DNA of 64,000 nt from Lunatimonas lonarensis (GCF_000390185.1 NZ_AQHR01000114.1:38596-102595); one strand, 5' to 3'. Positions 35,824 through 45,682 are shown, counted from the first letter of the stretch. Numbers and translations: made by a program. The notes: generated by a model not told the origin, from the sequence alone.

Positions 35824-35853
35824 GATTTCGTGTATCTTTTATCTGTTTGTAGA

Positions 35854-36297
35854 TTATCTTCTTCTTAATTCGAGTTCGGTAACTCTACCACTACCATCTA
35901 ACCGGATGTCACTGATAAAGTTTAGGTTTTTCTTAGTGTCTTTTAAGTAGTTAAGGTACCTGTCAATGGTGGTAGGCTCATCGTAATCTTTGATACCGGA
36001 CTCTTCGTGGATAACAATCAAAACAGGGGTATTAGGGTTTGAGAACATACCCAATGCTTCTCTGATCGTATTGTTCGCGCTATTGACGTTAGGCGCGTTC
36101 ACGATGGAGTTGAAATACCCTTCCAACTTACCTGCTGCTACTTCTTCGGCAGACGGGGTAGGTGCTGCAGGCCTGGGAGCTGGGGCCGGCTCTTCAACGG
36201 GTACTGGAGCAGGGGCAGCTTCCACCACCTTTTTCTTGCTCTTACAGGCTCCTAATGCCAATAATCCTATTAGCATCATGGTTAACAACCGATTCAT
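35854..36297 (-). CDS. Hypothetical lipoprotein, first gene of the LRR operon
   Basis: A 147-residue protein from ATG 36297 with a lipobox (LALGAC, then KSKKK). A proline/alanine-rich linker (EAAPAPVPVEEPAPAPRPAA) leads to a small domain of about 90 residues ending YLKDTKKNLNFISDIRLDGSGRVTELELRRR. That end resembles the YLKDVEFFFKDV region of the LRR protein's N-domain. A start at 36324 would put nine extra residues before the signal peptide and is less likely. It would be anchored in the inner or outer membrane as a platform for the other three exported proteins. No family recognised. Confidence 0.75.
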   Translation of the reverse strand: MNRLLTMMLIGLLALGACKSKKKVVEAAPAPVPVEEPAPAPRPAAPTPSAEEVAAGKLEGYFNSIVNAPNVNSANNTIREALGMFSNPNTPVLIVIHEESGIKDYDEPTTIDRYLNYLKDTKKNLNFISDIRLDGSGRVTELELRRR

Positions 36298-36566
36298 GGG
36301 GAAATTGTAACTTCTTCTTTTCATGTTTAGGATAATAGATAGTGTGAGAATTTTAAGTGTTCACCAAATTGGATTTTACTTTTTGGTTTGTTCAACCGCT
36401 TTTGGAATAGATGCTGGAATATTACGTAATGATTTAGGGTGGTTTAAGGGTTAGACCCAATTTTTGCGTTTAACGCATGTACCGACAGATATTTGCCTTA
36501 TCGGCTAATTGAATGTCAATATGTACGCTTTCACGGTGCGAATATATAAGAATCTTTGATATTCGT

Positions 36567-36599
36567 AAAAACATTTTTCCAGTGGTGAAAAAATGTTTT
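36567..36599 (-). terminator. Probable terminator of the tlpA-like gene
   Basis: The inverted repeat AAAAACATTTTTCC / TGAAAAAATGTTTT with a short loop lies at the stop codon of the TlpA-like gene, and on the minus strand runs into TTTTT. The remaining upstream region of the LRR operon (36300-36566) shows no gene. Confidence 0.55.
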
Positions 36600-37716
36600 A
36601 ATCGAACAATTCAGCCAATTTGTTTTCGAGCGTCATGCCCCGCAAATCCTTTGCCAAAATGTTTCCCTCGGGATCAATCATGTAGGTAGCAGGGATTGCG
36701 TTTATCTGATAGGTGGCGGCTGCATCTGAGTTGAAATACTTGAGATCAGACACCTGAGTCCAAGCTAACCCATCTTCCTCAATAGCCCTCACCCACATCT
36801 CACGCGTTCTGTCCAAGGAGACGCCGAATACCTCAAAACCCTTATCTTTATACTGATTGTATAAGCGCACCACGTTGGGATTTTCATCCCGACACGGCTT
36901 GCACCATCCCGCCCAAAAGTCGATCAGTACGTACTTGCCCCGTAGGTCCGACAATTTCACCAGATTCCCTTCCGGATCAGGCAAGGCTATCTCCGGAGCG
37001 GGCTGTCCAATGGAAAGTGCCCTCATTTCGTCCAGCTCCTGCTTCCACGATTGGATCATCTTCATATCCGGGTAGCGGGTGTACAGAACAGAAACCAGGC
37101 TGTCCAAATAACCGAAGTCATTGCGTGGATTCAACATCCCCAAACCAGCCAGCGCGGCAAAACTTCCCTCCATCTCATTGATCACGCCTTTTAGACGTTT
37201 TGAATGGTTGGATTCGAGCTCCATGGCCTTTTCCTGAATACCTCGAATGGCCTGCTGATCCCTATCCCCCATGGCCTGGTAATACTCGTCATTCAACTGG
37301 TTGATCTCATCTTGGTATTGTATGGTCAAGTCGTCTATCTTTCGAAGCATCTTGCTATCCTTGGAACCACCTATTTCCAGTTCCTCTGATTCGAAATCAT
37401 AGGAAACATGCGCATCCTCATGATAAAGTGCCAACCGAACTGTCTTTGCATCAAACAAATTAAGGTCAAAGAACGTGGGCTCGTCCAAAGCGACCTCGTA
37501 TTCAAACCGTCCGCTTTTGTCCAATTTTAGGGTATCCAATACAGCAGACCCTTCTTGATTGTACTGGGATAGGACCAGTAAACCATCAGGTGCATTTTTT
37601 ATAAGTCCGGTAATCTGCACACTTCCGGTAAATTCACCCTCCTTTCCCCCGCAGGCTGTTACCAATACTAAAAGAAGAGACAGGAATACTACTGAGTTGC
37701 TAACTATATATTTCAT
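36598..37716 (-). CDS. TlpA-like thiol-disulfide oxidoreductase lipoprotein with DUF4369-like N-domain
   Basis: A 372-residue lipoprotein (lipobox LVTAC). Residues about 25-130 are a beta-rich DUF4369-like domain, followed by a helical linker and, from about residue 240, a thioredoxin fold with the active site WAGWCKPCRDE. Proteins of this build are abundant in Bacteroidota and act as periplasmic reductants or resolvases, in some cases tied to TonB-linked or cytochrome maturation systems. It lies 10 bp downstream of gatB on the same strand, so it probably shares that transcript, although the functions are unrelated. Confidence 0.9.
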   Translation of the reverse strand: MKYIVSNSVVFLSLLLVLVTACGGKEGEFTGSVQITGLIKNAPDGLLVLSQYNQEGSAVLDTLKLDKSGRFEYEVALDEPTFFDLNLFDAKTVRLALYHEDAHVSYDFESEELEIGGSKDSKMLRKIDDLTIQYQDEINQLNDEYYQAMGDRDQQAIRGIQEKAMELESNHSKRLKGVINEMEGSFAALAGLGMLNPRNDFGYLDSLVSVLYTRYPDMKMIQSWKQELDEMRALSIGQPAPEIALPDPEGNLVKLSDLRGKYVLIDFWAGWCKPCRDENPNVVRLYNQYKDKGFEVFGVSLDRTREMWVRAIEEDGLAWTQVSDLKYFNSDAAATYQINAIPATYMIDPEGNILAKDLRGMTLENKLAELFD

Positions 37717-37726
37717 TATTTCTTTC

Positions 37727-39208
37727 TTAATCTAACATTTCGGATAACAACTTGGAAGCAACCTTCGGATCGGCCTTCCCTTGGCTCTTTTTCATCACTT
37801 GCCCCATAAACATGCCCATCAAACCCTTCTTCCCTGCTCGGTACTCCTCTACCTTTTGGGCATTTTCCGCGAGCACCTGGTCTACAATCGGCTTCAGGGA
37901 TCCTTCGTCGCTTTGCTGTATGAGATTAAGCTCTGTCGCAATTTCAATGGGTGCCTTTTCCGGAGACTTCAACATTTCCGGGTAGATCTTTTGGGACGCA
38001 GCGGAAAAGCTCACCTTGCCATCGTCGATCATCCCGATCAATGACGCCACGGCTACCGGGCTAATTGGAAAATCCGCAATGTGAAGGGTTAATTCATTCA
38101 GATAAGATTTGATCGGCCCCATCATCCAGTTTGATGCGGCCTTGTAATTTGACGTTAATGCGCAGAGTTCCTCAAAGTAGAGGGCTATTTCTTTGCTATC
38201 CGTCAAAACACCGGCATCGTATTCAGGCAACCCGTAAGTGGTCACAAACTTCTCGTAGAGTTCCCTGGGTAATGGTGGCAGCGTCTTTTGTATAGAAGCC
38301 AGCCACTCCTCGGATATCACCACAGGACTTAGATCAGGTTCGGGAAAATACCTGTAATCGTTCAGGTCCTCTTTGGTTCTCATACCACTCGTGGTACCAG
38401 CTGCAGCATCAAAAGTTCGGGTTTCCGATACAATTTCCTCTCCTTGTTCCTCCAAAATTATTTGTCGCTCGAACTCATGCTCTATCGCCCTGGCGACATT
38501 TCTGAACGAGTTCATATTCTTTACCTCAACCTTCTTACCCAACTGAGTGGAGCCTTTCAGACGTATAGAAACGTTGGCATCGCAACGAAGCGAGCCTTCC
38601 TCCATGTTGCCGTCACAGATATCGAGGTATTTGACAAGCTTTTTGATTTCGGTCAAAAACTGATAGGCCTCCTCTGAAGAACGCATATCCGGTTCTGACA
38701 CGATTTCTATCAGCGGCACACCGGCTCGATTAAAGTCTACCAACGTGTCCACCTCCCCGGCCAAGTGAATGGATTTGCCCGCATCCTCCTCCAGGTGAAT
38801 CCGAGTCAGCGCTATGTTCTTCCTTTCACCACTTGACAAAATAATAGGTACCGATCCACCTACGCAGATCGGATCTTTGTCTTGGGTCACTTGGTAGCCT
38901 TTTGGAAGGTCCGGATAAAAATAATTCTTCCTGGCAAAGATATTTCTGCGGGTGATATGGCAATCACAGGCCAACCCCATTTTGACAGCAAACTCAACCG
39001 CTTTTTTGTTGACCTTTGGCAAGGTACCTGGATGACCAAGGGTAATAACGGAAATATTGGTGTTTGGAAGGTTTCCGTACATCGTAGAATCCGCGGTGTA
39101 CATTTTGCTGTTTGTCAATAACTGCGCGTGGACTTCCAAGCCAATGACCAATTCATATTTTTCCTTAACCGCTGGTTCTAAGATTACTTGCTTTTTTTCT
39201 TCAATCAT
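37727..39208 (-). CDS. gatB: Aspartyl/glutamyl-tRNA amidotransferase subunit B
   Basis: A 493-residue GatB. The N-terminal glutamine-synthetase-like kinase domain is marked by YELVIGLEVHAQL, LGHPGTLPKVNKKAVE and RNIFARKNYFYPDLPKGYQ. A GatB/Yqey C-terminal domain (from about residue 350) ends the protein. With GatA and GatC, not in this window, it converts mischarged Glu-tRNA(Gln) or Asp-tRNA(Asn) to the correct amide. The ATG at 39208 (MIEEKKQV) is chosen over a start at 39262 that would add 18 unrelated residues. It is 80 bp downstream of alaS on the same strand. Confidence 0.95.
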   Translation of the reverse strand: MIEEKKQVILEPAVKEKYELVIGLEVHAQLLTNSKMYTADSTMYGNLPNTNISVITLGHPGTLPKVNKKAVEFAVKMGLACDCHITRRNIFARKNYFYPDLPKGYQVTQDKDPICVGGSVPIILSSGERKNIALTRIHLEEDAGKSIHLAGEVDTLVDFNRAGVPLIEIVSEPDMRSSEEAYQFLTEIKKLVKYLDICDGNMEEGSLRCDANVSIRLKGSTQLGKKVEVKNMNSFRNVARAIEHEFERQIILEEQGEEIVSETRTFDAAAGTTSGMRTKEDLNDYRYFPEPDLSPVVISEEWLASIQKTLPPLPRELYEKFVTTYGLPEYDAGVLTDSKEIALYFEELCALTSNYKAASNWMMGPIKSYLNELTLHIADFPISPVAVASLIGMIDDGKVSFSAASQKIYPEMLKSPEKAPIEIATELNLIQQSDEGSLKPIVDQVLAENAQKVEEYRAGKKGLMGMFMGQVMKKSQGKADPKVASKLLSEMLD

Positions 39209-39288
39209 ATTCAATTCGCTGATTCGGGTACCAAAAATGGGAGAGATTTGACCTAAAACCAAATCTTTAAAGGCATTAATTCAACCGC

Positions 39289-41916
39289 TTATAAGGAAAA
39301 CAGGTTTCTGGCATGGCCTGCTGCCGCCGAAAGCCCTTCGGAATTCTTTCCGCCAGCGGTGGCGAAAAAGGGCTGCCCTCCACCTCCGCCCTGAATGTGT
39401 TGTGCCAATTCCCTAACGATCTTCACCGCATCAAGTTGTCTTTCGGAGACCAGTTCGTCAGAAATCACCACGGCGAGCTGGGGTTTATCCCCTACGGACG
39501 CGGCAAAAATTCCCACGAATCGCTCCCTCTCATTTTTCAGTTCATAGGCCAGCTTCTTAAGCGCATCGGAATGGGGCAACACTACCTCCGCCACCAACAC
39601 TTCCATTCCATCTTTCACGCGGATTTCCTCGATTAGCTTGGCTTTGATATGCCCGGCCTCTTTCAGTTGTAGGGCATCCAACTCCTTACGAAGCTCTGCC
39701 TTTTCTTTCAGCAGCGTGGCAACACTCTTTTCCAGGTCACGTGGCGATTTCAACATCTCCTGGACACCCCGTAACGTTTTCAGCTGCTCCCGCACAAATA
39801 ATTCCGCCTGGCCTCCGGTTACAGCCTCAAGCCGCCTTACCCCGGCGGAGATGGATCCCTCTGAAATGATCTTGAAGAATCCAACACACCCCGTAGCGGG
39901 TACGTGTGTACCCCCGCAAAGCTCCACGGAATAGTCACTACCAAACGTAATCACCCGAACATAATCACCGTACTTCTCACCAAAAAGTGCCGTTGCGCCC
40001 ATGGCCTTGGCTTTGTCAATCGGGACGTTTCTCATTTCCTGCAACGCAATATTATCTCTGATCTTATTGTTCACAATTGTTTCCACCTGTTCGATTTCCT
40101 CCTCACTCATCTTTGCAAAATGAGAAAAATCAAACCGTAGGAGCTCCTCATTCACGAGAGAACCCCGCTGCTGCACATGATCTCCTAATACTTGCCGCAG
40201 CGCTGCCTGCAACAAGTGGGTTGCAGAATGGTTTTTCATAATGAGCTCCCTGCGGTCCCTGTTTACCTCGCTGATAAACTCCAACGTAGGATCAACAGGT
40301 ATTTTATCCACAAGGTGTACAATCAGTTCGTTTTCCTTGCGGGTATCCATCACCCGCAACGTTTCGGCCGCACTTCTGATGACCCCTTTATCACCAACCT
40401 GCCCCCCACTCTCTGCATAAAACGGAGTTCGGTCCAGTACTACCTGAAACTTCTTCCCTTTTTTCTCAACAATCTCCCGATACTTTATGATTCGGCTGGA
40501 GGTAAAAAGCTCGTCGTAACCAATGAACTCCGTACCTTCCTCGTCGCCTACCAAAACCCAGTCCCCCGTTTCTTGTTCGGCTGCCGCACGGGAACGATCC
40601 TTTTGCTCCGCCATTGCTTTGGCAAAGGCGACCTCATCCACCGAGTATCCCTGTTCCCTGGCAATCAGGGATGTCAAATCCAACGGAAATCCATAGGTAT
40701 CATACAGCTCAAACGCCTGCTGTCCGGAAATTACACGTAGGCCCGCCTCGTCAAGCTCTGACTTTATTTGATCCAAAATACGAAGGCCCTTATCGAGGGT
40801 ACGCAAAAAGGACTGCTCCTCTTCCAAGATAACCTTTGAGACAAAATCCAACTGCTCCGCCACCTCTGGGAAAACGGCACCAAAATTTGCCGCCAGCGTT
40901 GGCATAAGTTTGTACAAAAACGCTTCGCGGAACCCCAAAAAGGTATAGCCATAACGGACTGCCCTGCGAAGTATCCGGCGGATAACATAACCAGCTTTAT
41001 TATTGGACGGCAATTGTCCGTCTGCAATGGTGAATGCAATGGCACGGATGTGATCTACTATTACCCTAAAGGCGATATCTATTTGCTCCTCCTGGCCGTA
41101 TTTTTTACCCGACAACTGTTCAACCTCCGAAATAAACGGTGTAAAAAGATCGGTGTCGTAGTTCGATTGTTTCCATTGGATGGCACGCACCAGACGCTCC
41201 AGTCCCATCCCGGTATCAACATGCTTTGCAGGCAGCTCTTTCAGTGCACCGTCCTGGGTCCGGTTAAACTGGATAAAAACCAAATTCCAAATTTCAATAA
41301 CCTGGGGATGATCTTGGTTTACCAGATCACGGCCGTCTGTGACAGCCCGCTCCTCCTCTGATCTAAGATCAATGTGTATCTCCGAACAGGGGCCGCAGGG
41401 ACCTGTTTCCCCCATTTCCCAGAAGTTGTCTTTCTTTGACCCAAAAAGCACCCGGTCATTGCTGACCCAATTTAGCCAGAGATGCATGGCTTCTTCATCC
41501 CGCGCAAGTCCGTCTCCAGCATCGCCACCAAACACGGTGACATACAGGCGATCGACGGGCAGTTTGTACACCTCGGTAAGCAATTCCCAGGCCCATTCGA
41601 TAGCCTCCTTCTTAAAATAGTCCCCAAAAGACCAATTCCCCAACATCTCAAACATGGTATGATGGTAGGTGTCTACCCCTACCTCCTCCAAGTCATTGTG
41701 CTTACCTGAAACTCTTAGGCACTTTTGGCTGTTAGCTACCCTCGGAAACACTGGTTGCTCATTTCCCAGGAAAAGATCTTTGAACTGATTCATCCCCGCG
41801 TTTGTAAACATCAGGGTTGGATCATTTTTAACAACGATAGGCGCAGAACGAACAAATTGGTGGTCTTTGGATTCAAAAAAATCAATAAATGTTTTCCTTA
41901 TTTGCTTTGCGTCCAT
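39289..41916 (-). CDS. alaS: Alanyl-tRNA synthetase
   Basis: An 875-residue class II synthetase. The catalytic domain begins MDAKQIRKTFIDFFESKDHQF and contains the motif-2 region TMFEMLGNWSFGDYFK. The editing domain shows NHSATHLLQAALRQVLGDHV and CGGTHV, whose His and Cys residues bind zinc. The C-terminal DHHA1 domain ends with the glycine-rich GGGGGQPFFATAGG. The ATG at 41916 fits family starts; an in-frame start 49 residues upstream has no homology. It is divergent from the M23 peptidase gene with 155 bp between them. Confidence 0.97.
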   Translation of the reverse strand: MDAKQIRKTFIDFFESKDHQFVRSAPIVVKNDPTLMFTNAGMNQFKDLFLGNEQPVFPRVANSQKCLRVSGKHNDLEEVGVDTYHHTMFEMLGNWSFGDYFKKEAIEWAWELLTEVYKLPVDRLYVTVFGGDAGDGLARDEEAMHLWLNWVSNDRVLFGSKKDNFWEMGETGPCGPCSEIHIDLRSEEERAVTDGRDLVNQDHPQVIEIWNLVFIQFNRTQDGALKELPAKHVDTGMGLERLVRAIQWKQSNYDTDLFTPFISEVEQLSGKKYGQEEQIDIAFRVIVDHIRAIAFTIADGQLPSNNKAGYVIRRILRRAVRYGYTFLGFREAFLYKLMPTLAANFGAVFPEVAEQLDFVSKVILEEEQSFLRTLDKGLRILDQIKSELDEAGLRVISGQQAFELYDTYGFPLDLTSLIAREQGYSVDEVAFAKAMAEQKDRSRAAAEQETGDWVLVGDEEGTEFIGYDELFTSSRIIKYREIVEKKGKKFQVVLDRTPFYAESGGQVGDKGVIRSAAETLRVMDTRKENELIVHLVDKIPVDPTLEFISEVNRDRRELIMKNHSATHLLQAALRQVLGDHVQQRGSLVNEELLRFDFSHFAKMSEEEIEQVETIVNNKIRDNIALQEMRNVPIDKAKAMGATALFGEKYGDYVRVITFGSDYSVELCGGTHVPATGCVGFFKIISEGSISAGVRRLEAVTGGQAELFVREQLKTLRGVQEMLKSPRDLEKSVATLLKEKAELRKELDALQLKEAGHIKAKLIEEIRVKDGMEVLVAEVVLPHSDALKKLAYELKNERERFVGIFAASVGDKPQLAVVISDELVSERQLDAVKIVRELAQHIQGGGGGQPFFATAGGKNSEGLSAAAGHARNLFSL

Positions 41917-41940
41917 GATTTGATAGCTTATTTGACTATA

Positions 41941-41973
41941 TTGGAAATTGTGTCGGTAAATTCTATATATTTG
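41941..41973 (+). promoter_or_regulatory. Candidate promoter of the M23 peptidase gene
   Basis: TTG at 41941-41943 and TATATTTG at 41966-41973 match the Bacteroidota -33 (TTG) and -7 (TAnnTTTG) boxes with a 22-nt spacer. The boxes lie about 100 nt before the ATG at 42072, in the divergent gap with alaS. Confidence 0.35.
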
Positions 41974-42071
41974 CCGTTCGTAGGTTGCACGAAGACAGGC
42001 ATATCTCTCCCAGAGATTCCGGTTGCTGAAAAGGAACACAAAATTAGGAGTTTTAACATTCAATTCACTAC

Positions 42072-43049
42072 ATGAGTAGAATAAAATATTATTACGATCC
42101 CAAGACCTGTAAGTACGAAAGATATGTGCGGAGTAAGTGGGATATCACCCTCAATGCGCTTGGTTTTTTATCCTTATCCTCGCTTTTGGCAGTTGGAATC
42201 TTAATCGTCTTCAGCCATTATTTCGACAGCCCCAAAGAATTGCTGTTGAAAAGAGAAAACAAAGAGCTCAAACTTTATTATGAGCTTATGGATCAGGAGG
42301 TTACCCGCCTTACAACGATGATGGGAGATCTACAGGAACGGGATGATAACCTGTACCGGGTGATCTTCGAATCAGAACCTATACCAAACACCGTACGAAG
42401 AGCAGGGTATGGAGGTACAGACCGGTTTAGGGAAGTTAAGGACAAAGGGCTTAACCAGGAAAAGATGATCATCTCCGTGATGGAAAAGCTGGAAAGCCTG
42501 AAAAAGCAAATGTTCGTGCAGTCCAAATCCTACGATGAGCTTTCGGCAACGGCTCTAAACAAGGAAGAATACTGGGCTTCTATCCCCGCCATCCAACCCA
42601 TCCATAACGAAGAACTCAACCGATTGGCTTCCGGGTATGGCATGCGGATACACCCGATATTAAAAGTACGAAAAATGCACACGGGCGTAGACTTCTCAGC
42701 TCCCAAAGGTACTCCTATCTACGTTACAGGTGATGGCGTGGTGAAAACCGTGCGTACCGAGTTTGGTGGATATGGAAAGCATATTGAAGTGGACCACGGA
42801 TTTGGTTTCGTGACCCGATATGCCCACATGAACGATTTTGGTGTCCGAGTGGGCCAACGCGTAAAAAGGGGGGATCAGATCGGTACGGTGGGAAATACGG
42901 GCTCCTCCACCGCCCCTCACGTGCACTATGAGGTAATAAAAGACGGCAAATACATGAACCCGGTCAATTACTTCTTCAAAGATCTGGAACCCGCCGAGTT
43001 TGACAAAATTCTGGAACTTGCCTCCAGAGAAAATCAATCCCTGTCCTAG
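42072..43049 (+). CDS. M23 family metallopeptidase, membrane-anchored
   Basis: A 325-residue protein with a short cytoplasmic start, one transmembrane helix (residues about 28-50), a coiled-coil stretch (about 55-155) and a C-terminal LytM/M23 domain. The zinc-binding motifs are visible as HPILKVRKMHTGVDF and HVHYEV near the end, with the substrate loop RYAHM. The M23 fold cleaves or regulates cleavage of peptidoglycan peptide cross-links; membrane-tethered coiled-coil versions often regulate cell division or shape. All motif residues are present, so it is probably active. A strong terminator follows. Confidence 0.93.
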   Translation: MSRIKYYYDPKTCKYERYVRSKWDITLNALGFLSLSSLLAVGILIVFSHYFDSPKELLLKRENKELKLYYELMDQEVTRLTTMMGDLQERDDNLYRVIFESEPIPNTVRRAGYGGTDRFREVKDKGLNQEKMIISVMEKLESLKKQMFVQSKSYDELSATALNKEEYWASIPAIQPIHNEELNRLASGYGMRIHPILKVRKMHTGVDFSAPKGTPIYVTGDGVVKTVRTEFGGYGKHIEVDHGFGFVTRYAHMNDFGVRVGQRVKRGDQIGTVGNTGSSTAPHVHYEVIKDGKYMNPVNYFFKDLEPAEFDKILELASRENQSLS

Positions 43050-43082
43050 ACGACAGAGTTGATCCAAAGAAATTCAATTCCG

Positions 43083-43134
43083 AAACCTTCCATGGAACCC
43101 GGATTTTTTCCTGGTATCCATGGAAGGTTTTTTT
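43083..43134 (+). terminator. Terminator after the M23 peptidase gene
   Basis: Arms AAACCTTCCATGGA (43083-43096) and TCCATGGAAGGTTTTTT (from 43117) form a 14-bp perfect stem followed by seven T. Confidence 0.85.
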
Positions 43135-43171
43135 ATGCAATTTGTTTAATTTTGAGAAAAAGGGTCAGAAA

Positions 43172-43525
43172 TTGCCATATAAGGAACGGGACATAGAAAA
43201 GAAATACTTCTCCATTGGAGAGGTGGCTGAGCACTTCAAGGTTGCTACATCGCTAATCAGGTACTGGGAAGGGGAGTTCGACATTATCCGTCCGAAAAAA
43301 GACAAAAAAGGAAACAGAAGGTTTACAACGGATGATATTGAGAAAATCCGTCTGATATACCACTTGGTAAAAGAAAAAGGATATACGCTGCAGGGAGCGC
43401 AGGAGATCATCAAAAAAGACCTCCACCACATCCCCGACAAGGCCGCTATGATCAACCGATTGAATCAAATAAAACACTTTTTAATAGAAATCAGGGACAG
43501 TCTAAATGGAAAAACCGATAGGTGA
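43172..43525 (+). CDS. MerR family transcriptional regulator
   Basis: A 117-residue protein with the MerR winged helix-turn-helix: YFSIGEVAEHFKVATSLIRYWEGEF, then GNRRFTTDDIEKIRLI, and a short C-terminal helix for dimerisation. No cysteine-rich effector domain follows, so the signal is unknown. Homologues in Bacteroidota start MPYKE..., matching the segment that here begins with TTG at 43172. An earlier TTG at 43142 would add ten residues, and there is no ATG near. The gene overlaps dprA by 20 bp. Confidence 0.85.
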   Translation: MPYKERDIEKKYFSIGEVAEHFKVATSLIRYWEGEFDIIRPKKDKKGNRRFTTDDIEKIRLIYHLVKEKGYTLQGAQEIIKKDLHHIPDKAAMINRLNQIKHFLIEIRDSLNGKTDR

Positions 43526-44639
43526 AGATCTCTTATATGCGGTAGCACTCAGCCTTGTTCCCCAGCTTGGCCCGGGAATCTATAAAAACATCATTAGTTA
43601 CAGTGGTTCCGCAAAACGATTTTTCGAACTACCCCGAGGCAAGGCCTCTAGAATACCGGGGATAGGGCCCAAACTGCTAGTACAACTCCAGGCGAAGGAC
43701 ACTTTTTTAAGGCAAGCAGAGGTTTTATTGGAGGAAGCGGAAAAAGAAGCCGTTTCCGTAGTAACCTACTTGGATCCCGCGTTTCCCCAGCGCTTGAAAG
43801 CCTTTCCGGACGCTCCTATTTTATTGTTTACACGAGGCAATGTAAACCTAAATCCGGGCAGAACGGTGGGGCTGGTCGGAACCCGAAACGCCACCGCCTA
43901 TGGCAGGGCCATGACGTCCAAAATTGTGGAAGACCTCGCCCCCTATCAGCCCACCATAGTAAGTGGGCTGGCCTACGGCATCGACATTGAGGCTCACCGG
44001 GCAGCTTTACAACATGGGCTTCCAACTATAGGGGTATTGGGAACCCCCATCAACAAAATATACCCCGCCCATCATGGACAGACCGCCAAATCTATGATGG
44101 AAACCGGCGGGCTCGTGTCTGAATACCGAATTGGTTCACCCCTGAATGCCAGTAACTTCCCCCAAAGAAACCGGATCATTGCCGGTCTTTCCGATGCCGT
44201 CGTGATTGTCGAAGCCGCAAAAAAAGGAGGTGCCCTTATTACGGCGGAAATCGCTTACAGCTATAACAAGGAAATCTTTGCCGTGCCGGGAAACCTGCAG
44301 GCTACGTATAGCGAGGGATGCAATAACCTTATCCGCACCATGAAAGCCGCCATCTACATGGGGCCGCAGGATATTGCAGGAGCTTTTTCTTGGACAACGA
44401 ATGCAGAGGATCTCCAGCCCCCAATCGTGCACCTCAACTGGGACGACTTTGAGCCCATGGAACGTGCCATTCTCCAGATTCTTACCGAGGAAAAAGAAGT
44501 GGACATTGACCAACTTAGCTGGAAAAGCCAAATACCTATTCCACTGCTGGCTTCCAAACTCCTGAACCTTGAATTTCAGGGTTTGTTAAAATCCCTTCCG
44601 GGAAAAAAATACCAACGAACCACTCCAAGAAACCGTTGA
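43506..44639 (+). CDS. dprA: DNA processing protein DprA
   Basis: A 377-residue protein with an N-terminal SAM/HhH-like part (ASRIPGIGPKLLVQLQ) and the Rossmann-like DprA core with VGLVGTRNATAYGRAMTSKI and VSGLAYGIDIEAHRAAL. It binds incoming single-stranded DNA during natural transformation and loads RecA. A C-terminal winged-helix domain is present (residues about 310-377). It overlaps the MerR gene by 20 bp. DprA is also kept in many species not known to be competent. Confidence 0.95.
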   Translation: MEKPIGEDLLYAVALSLVPQLGPGIYKNIISYSGSAKRFFELPRGKASRIPGIGPKLLVQLQAKDTFLRQAEVLLEEAEKEAVSVVTYLDPAFPQRLKAFPDAPILLFTRGNVNLNPGRTVGLVGTRNATAYGRAMTSKIVEDLAPYQPTIVSGLAYGIDIEAHRAALQHGLPTIGVLGTPINKIYPAHHGQTAKSMMETGGLVSEYRIGSPLNASNFPQRNRIIAGLSDAVVIVEAAKKGGALITAEIAYSYNKEIFAVPGNLQATYSEGCNNLIRTMKAAIYMGPQDIAGAFSWTTNAEDLQPPIVHLNWDDFEPMERAILQILTEEKEVDIDQLSWKSQIPIPLLASKLLNLEFQGLLKSLPGKKYQRTTPRNR

Positions 44640-44670
44640 CGGGCAATGGTTACCGTCCATTTGGGTTTAA

Positions 44671-45624
44671 TCAAAACACCTCCTTGGCGATTCGATAGGT
44701 AGCGTCGGCCTTGCTCATCGTATAGTAGTGCAGGGAGGGCACCCCTGCCTTTACTAGTTCTTTGCTCTGCTGGATCGCCCACGCAATGCCAACCTCCTTT
44801 ACATCCGCATTGGACTTGCACCTCTCAAGCTCCTCCATGAGGCCGTCCGGCAGGTCCAGAAAGAATGTTCTGGGCAGATTGACTATTTGGGAAAGTGATG
44901 TGATTGGCTTTAAACCGGGAATGATCGGCACGTCAATCCCGGCCGCCCGCACTTTCTCCACATACTCAAAGTATTTTTGATTGTCAAAAAACATCTGCGT
45001 AACGATGTATTCGGCACCCGCGTCAATTTTTTGCTTCAGGTACTTCAGGTCATACTTTAAGCTCGGCGCTTCAAAGTGCTTTTCAGGGTACCCGGCCACC
45101 CCAATACAAAAGTCTGTGTGAAAACCACTTTCCGTCTCGTCATGAAGGTAGACCCCTTTATTCATATCCGAAATCTGCTTCACCAGCTCCCATGCAAAAC
45201 TATGGCCGTCCCGCTCTGCGACAAACCTTCCTACCGACTTGTCCGCATCCCCCCTAAGAGCCAGCACATTCTGGACACCGATAAACTCTAGGTCAATCAG
45301 GGCATTTTCTGTTTCTTCCTTCGTAAAACCGCCACAAAGAAGATGAGGAACCGGCTCCACCTGAAAGCGGCTCATTAAGGCCGCACAAATCCCCACAGTG
45401 CCGGGTCTTTTTTTGGTACTCACTTTCTGTAAAAGTCCTCCGGGATGTTGCTTGTAGATGAACTCCTCCCTGTGATAGGTCACATCAACAAACGGAGGCT
45501 TAAACTCCATCAGCGGTTCGATGCCTGCCAACATATCGTGCAGACTCTGACCCTTTAACGGAGGAAGAATCTCAAAGGAAAACAGGGTTTTTGAGGCTTG
45601 GGAAATATGTTCGGTTATTTTCAT
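44671..45624 (-). CDS. metF: Methylenetetrahydrofolate reductase
   Basis: A 317-residue FAD-dependent enzyme that reduces 5,10-methylene-THF to 5-methyl-THF, the methyl donor for methionine synthase. Typical segments are TLFSFEILPPLKG, FVDVTYH, ALRGDADKS, GVAGYPEKHFEAP and the flavin/folate region AEYIVTQMFFDNQKYFEYVEKV. It lies 58 bp downstream of the MetH C-terminal gene on the same strand and is probably under the SAM riboswitch that heads the operon. Complete. Confidence 0.96.
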   Translation of the reverse strand: MKITEHISQASKTLFSFEILPPLKGQSLHDMLAGIEPLMEFKPPFVDVTYHREEFIYKQHPGGLLQKVSTKKRPGTVGICAALMSRFQVEPVPHLLCGGFTKEETENALIDLEFIGVQNVLALRGDADKSVGRFVAERDGHSFAWELVKQISDMNKGVYLHDETESGFHTDFCIGVAGYPEKHFEAPSLKYDLKYLKQKIDAGAEYIVTQMFFDNQKYFEYVEKVRAAGIDVPIIPGLKPITSLSQIVNLPRTFFLDLPDGLMEELERCKSNADVKEVGIAWAIQQSKELVKAGVPSLHYYTMSKADATYRIAKEVF

Positions 45625-45682
45625 GCGTCAATAAGCGTTTTTTTGAATTTGATGTTGGTGCGACAGACTTTGAGATACCCTT

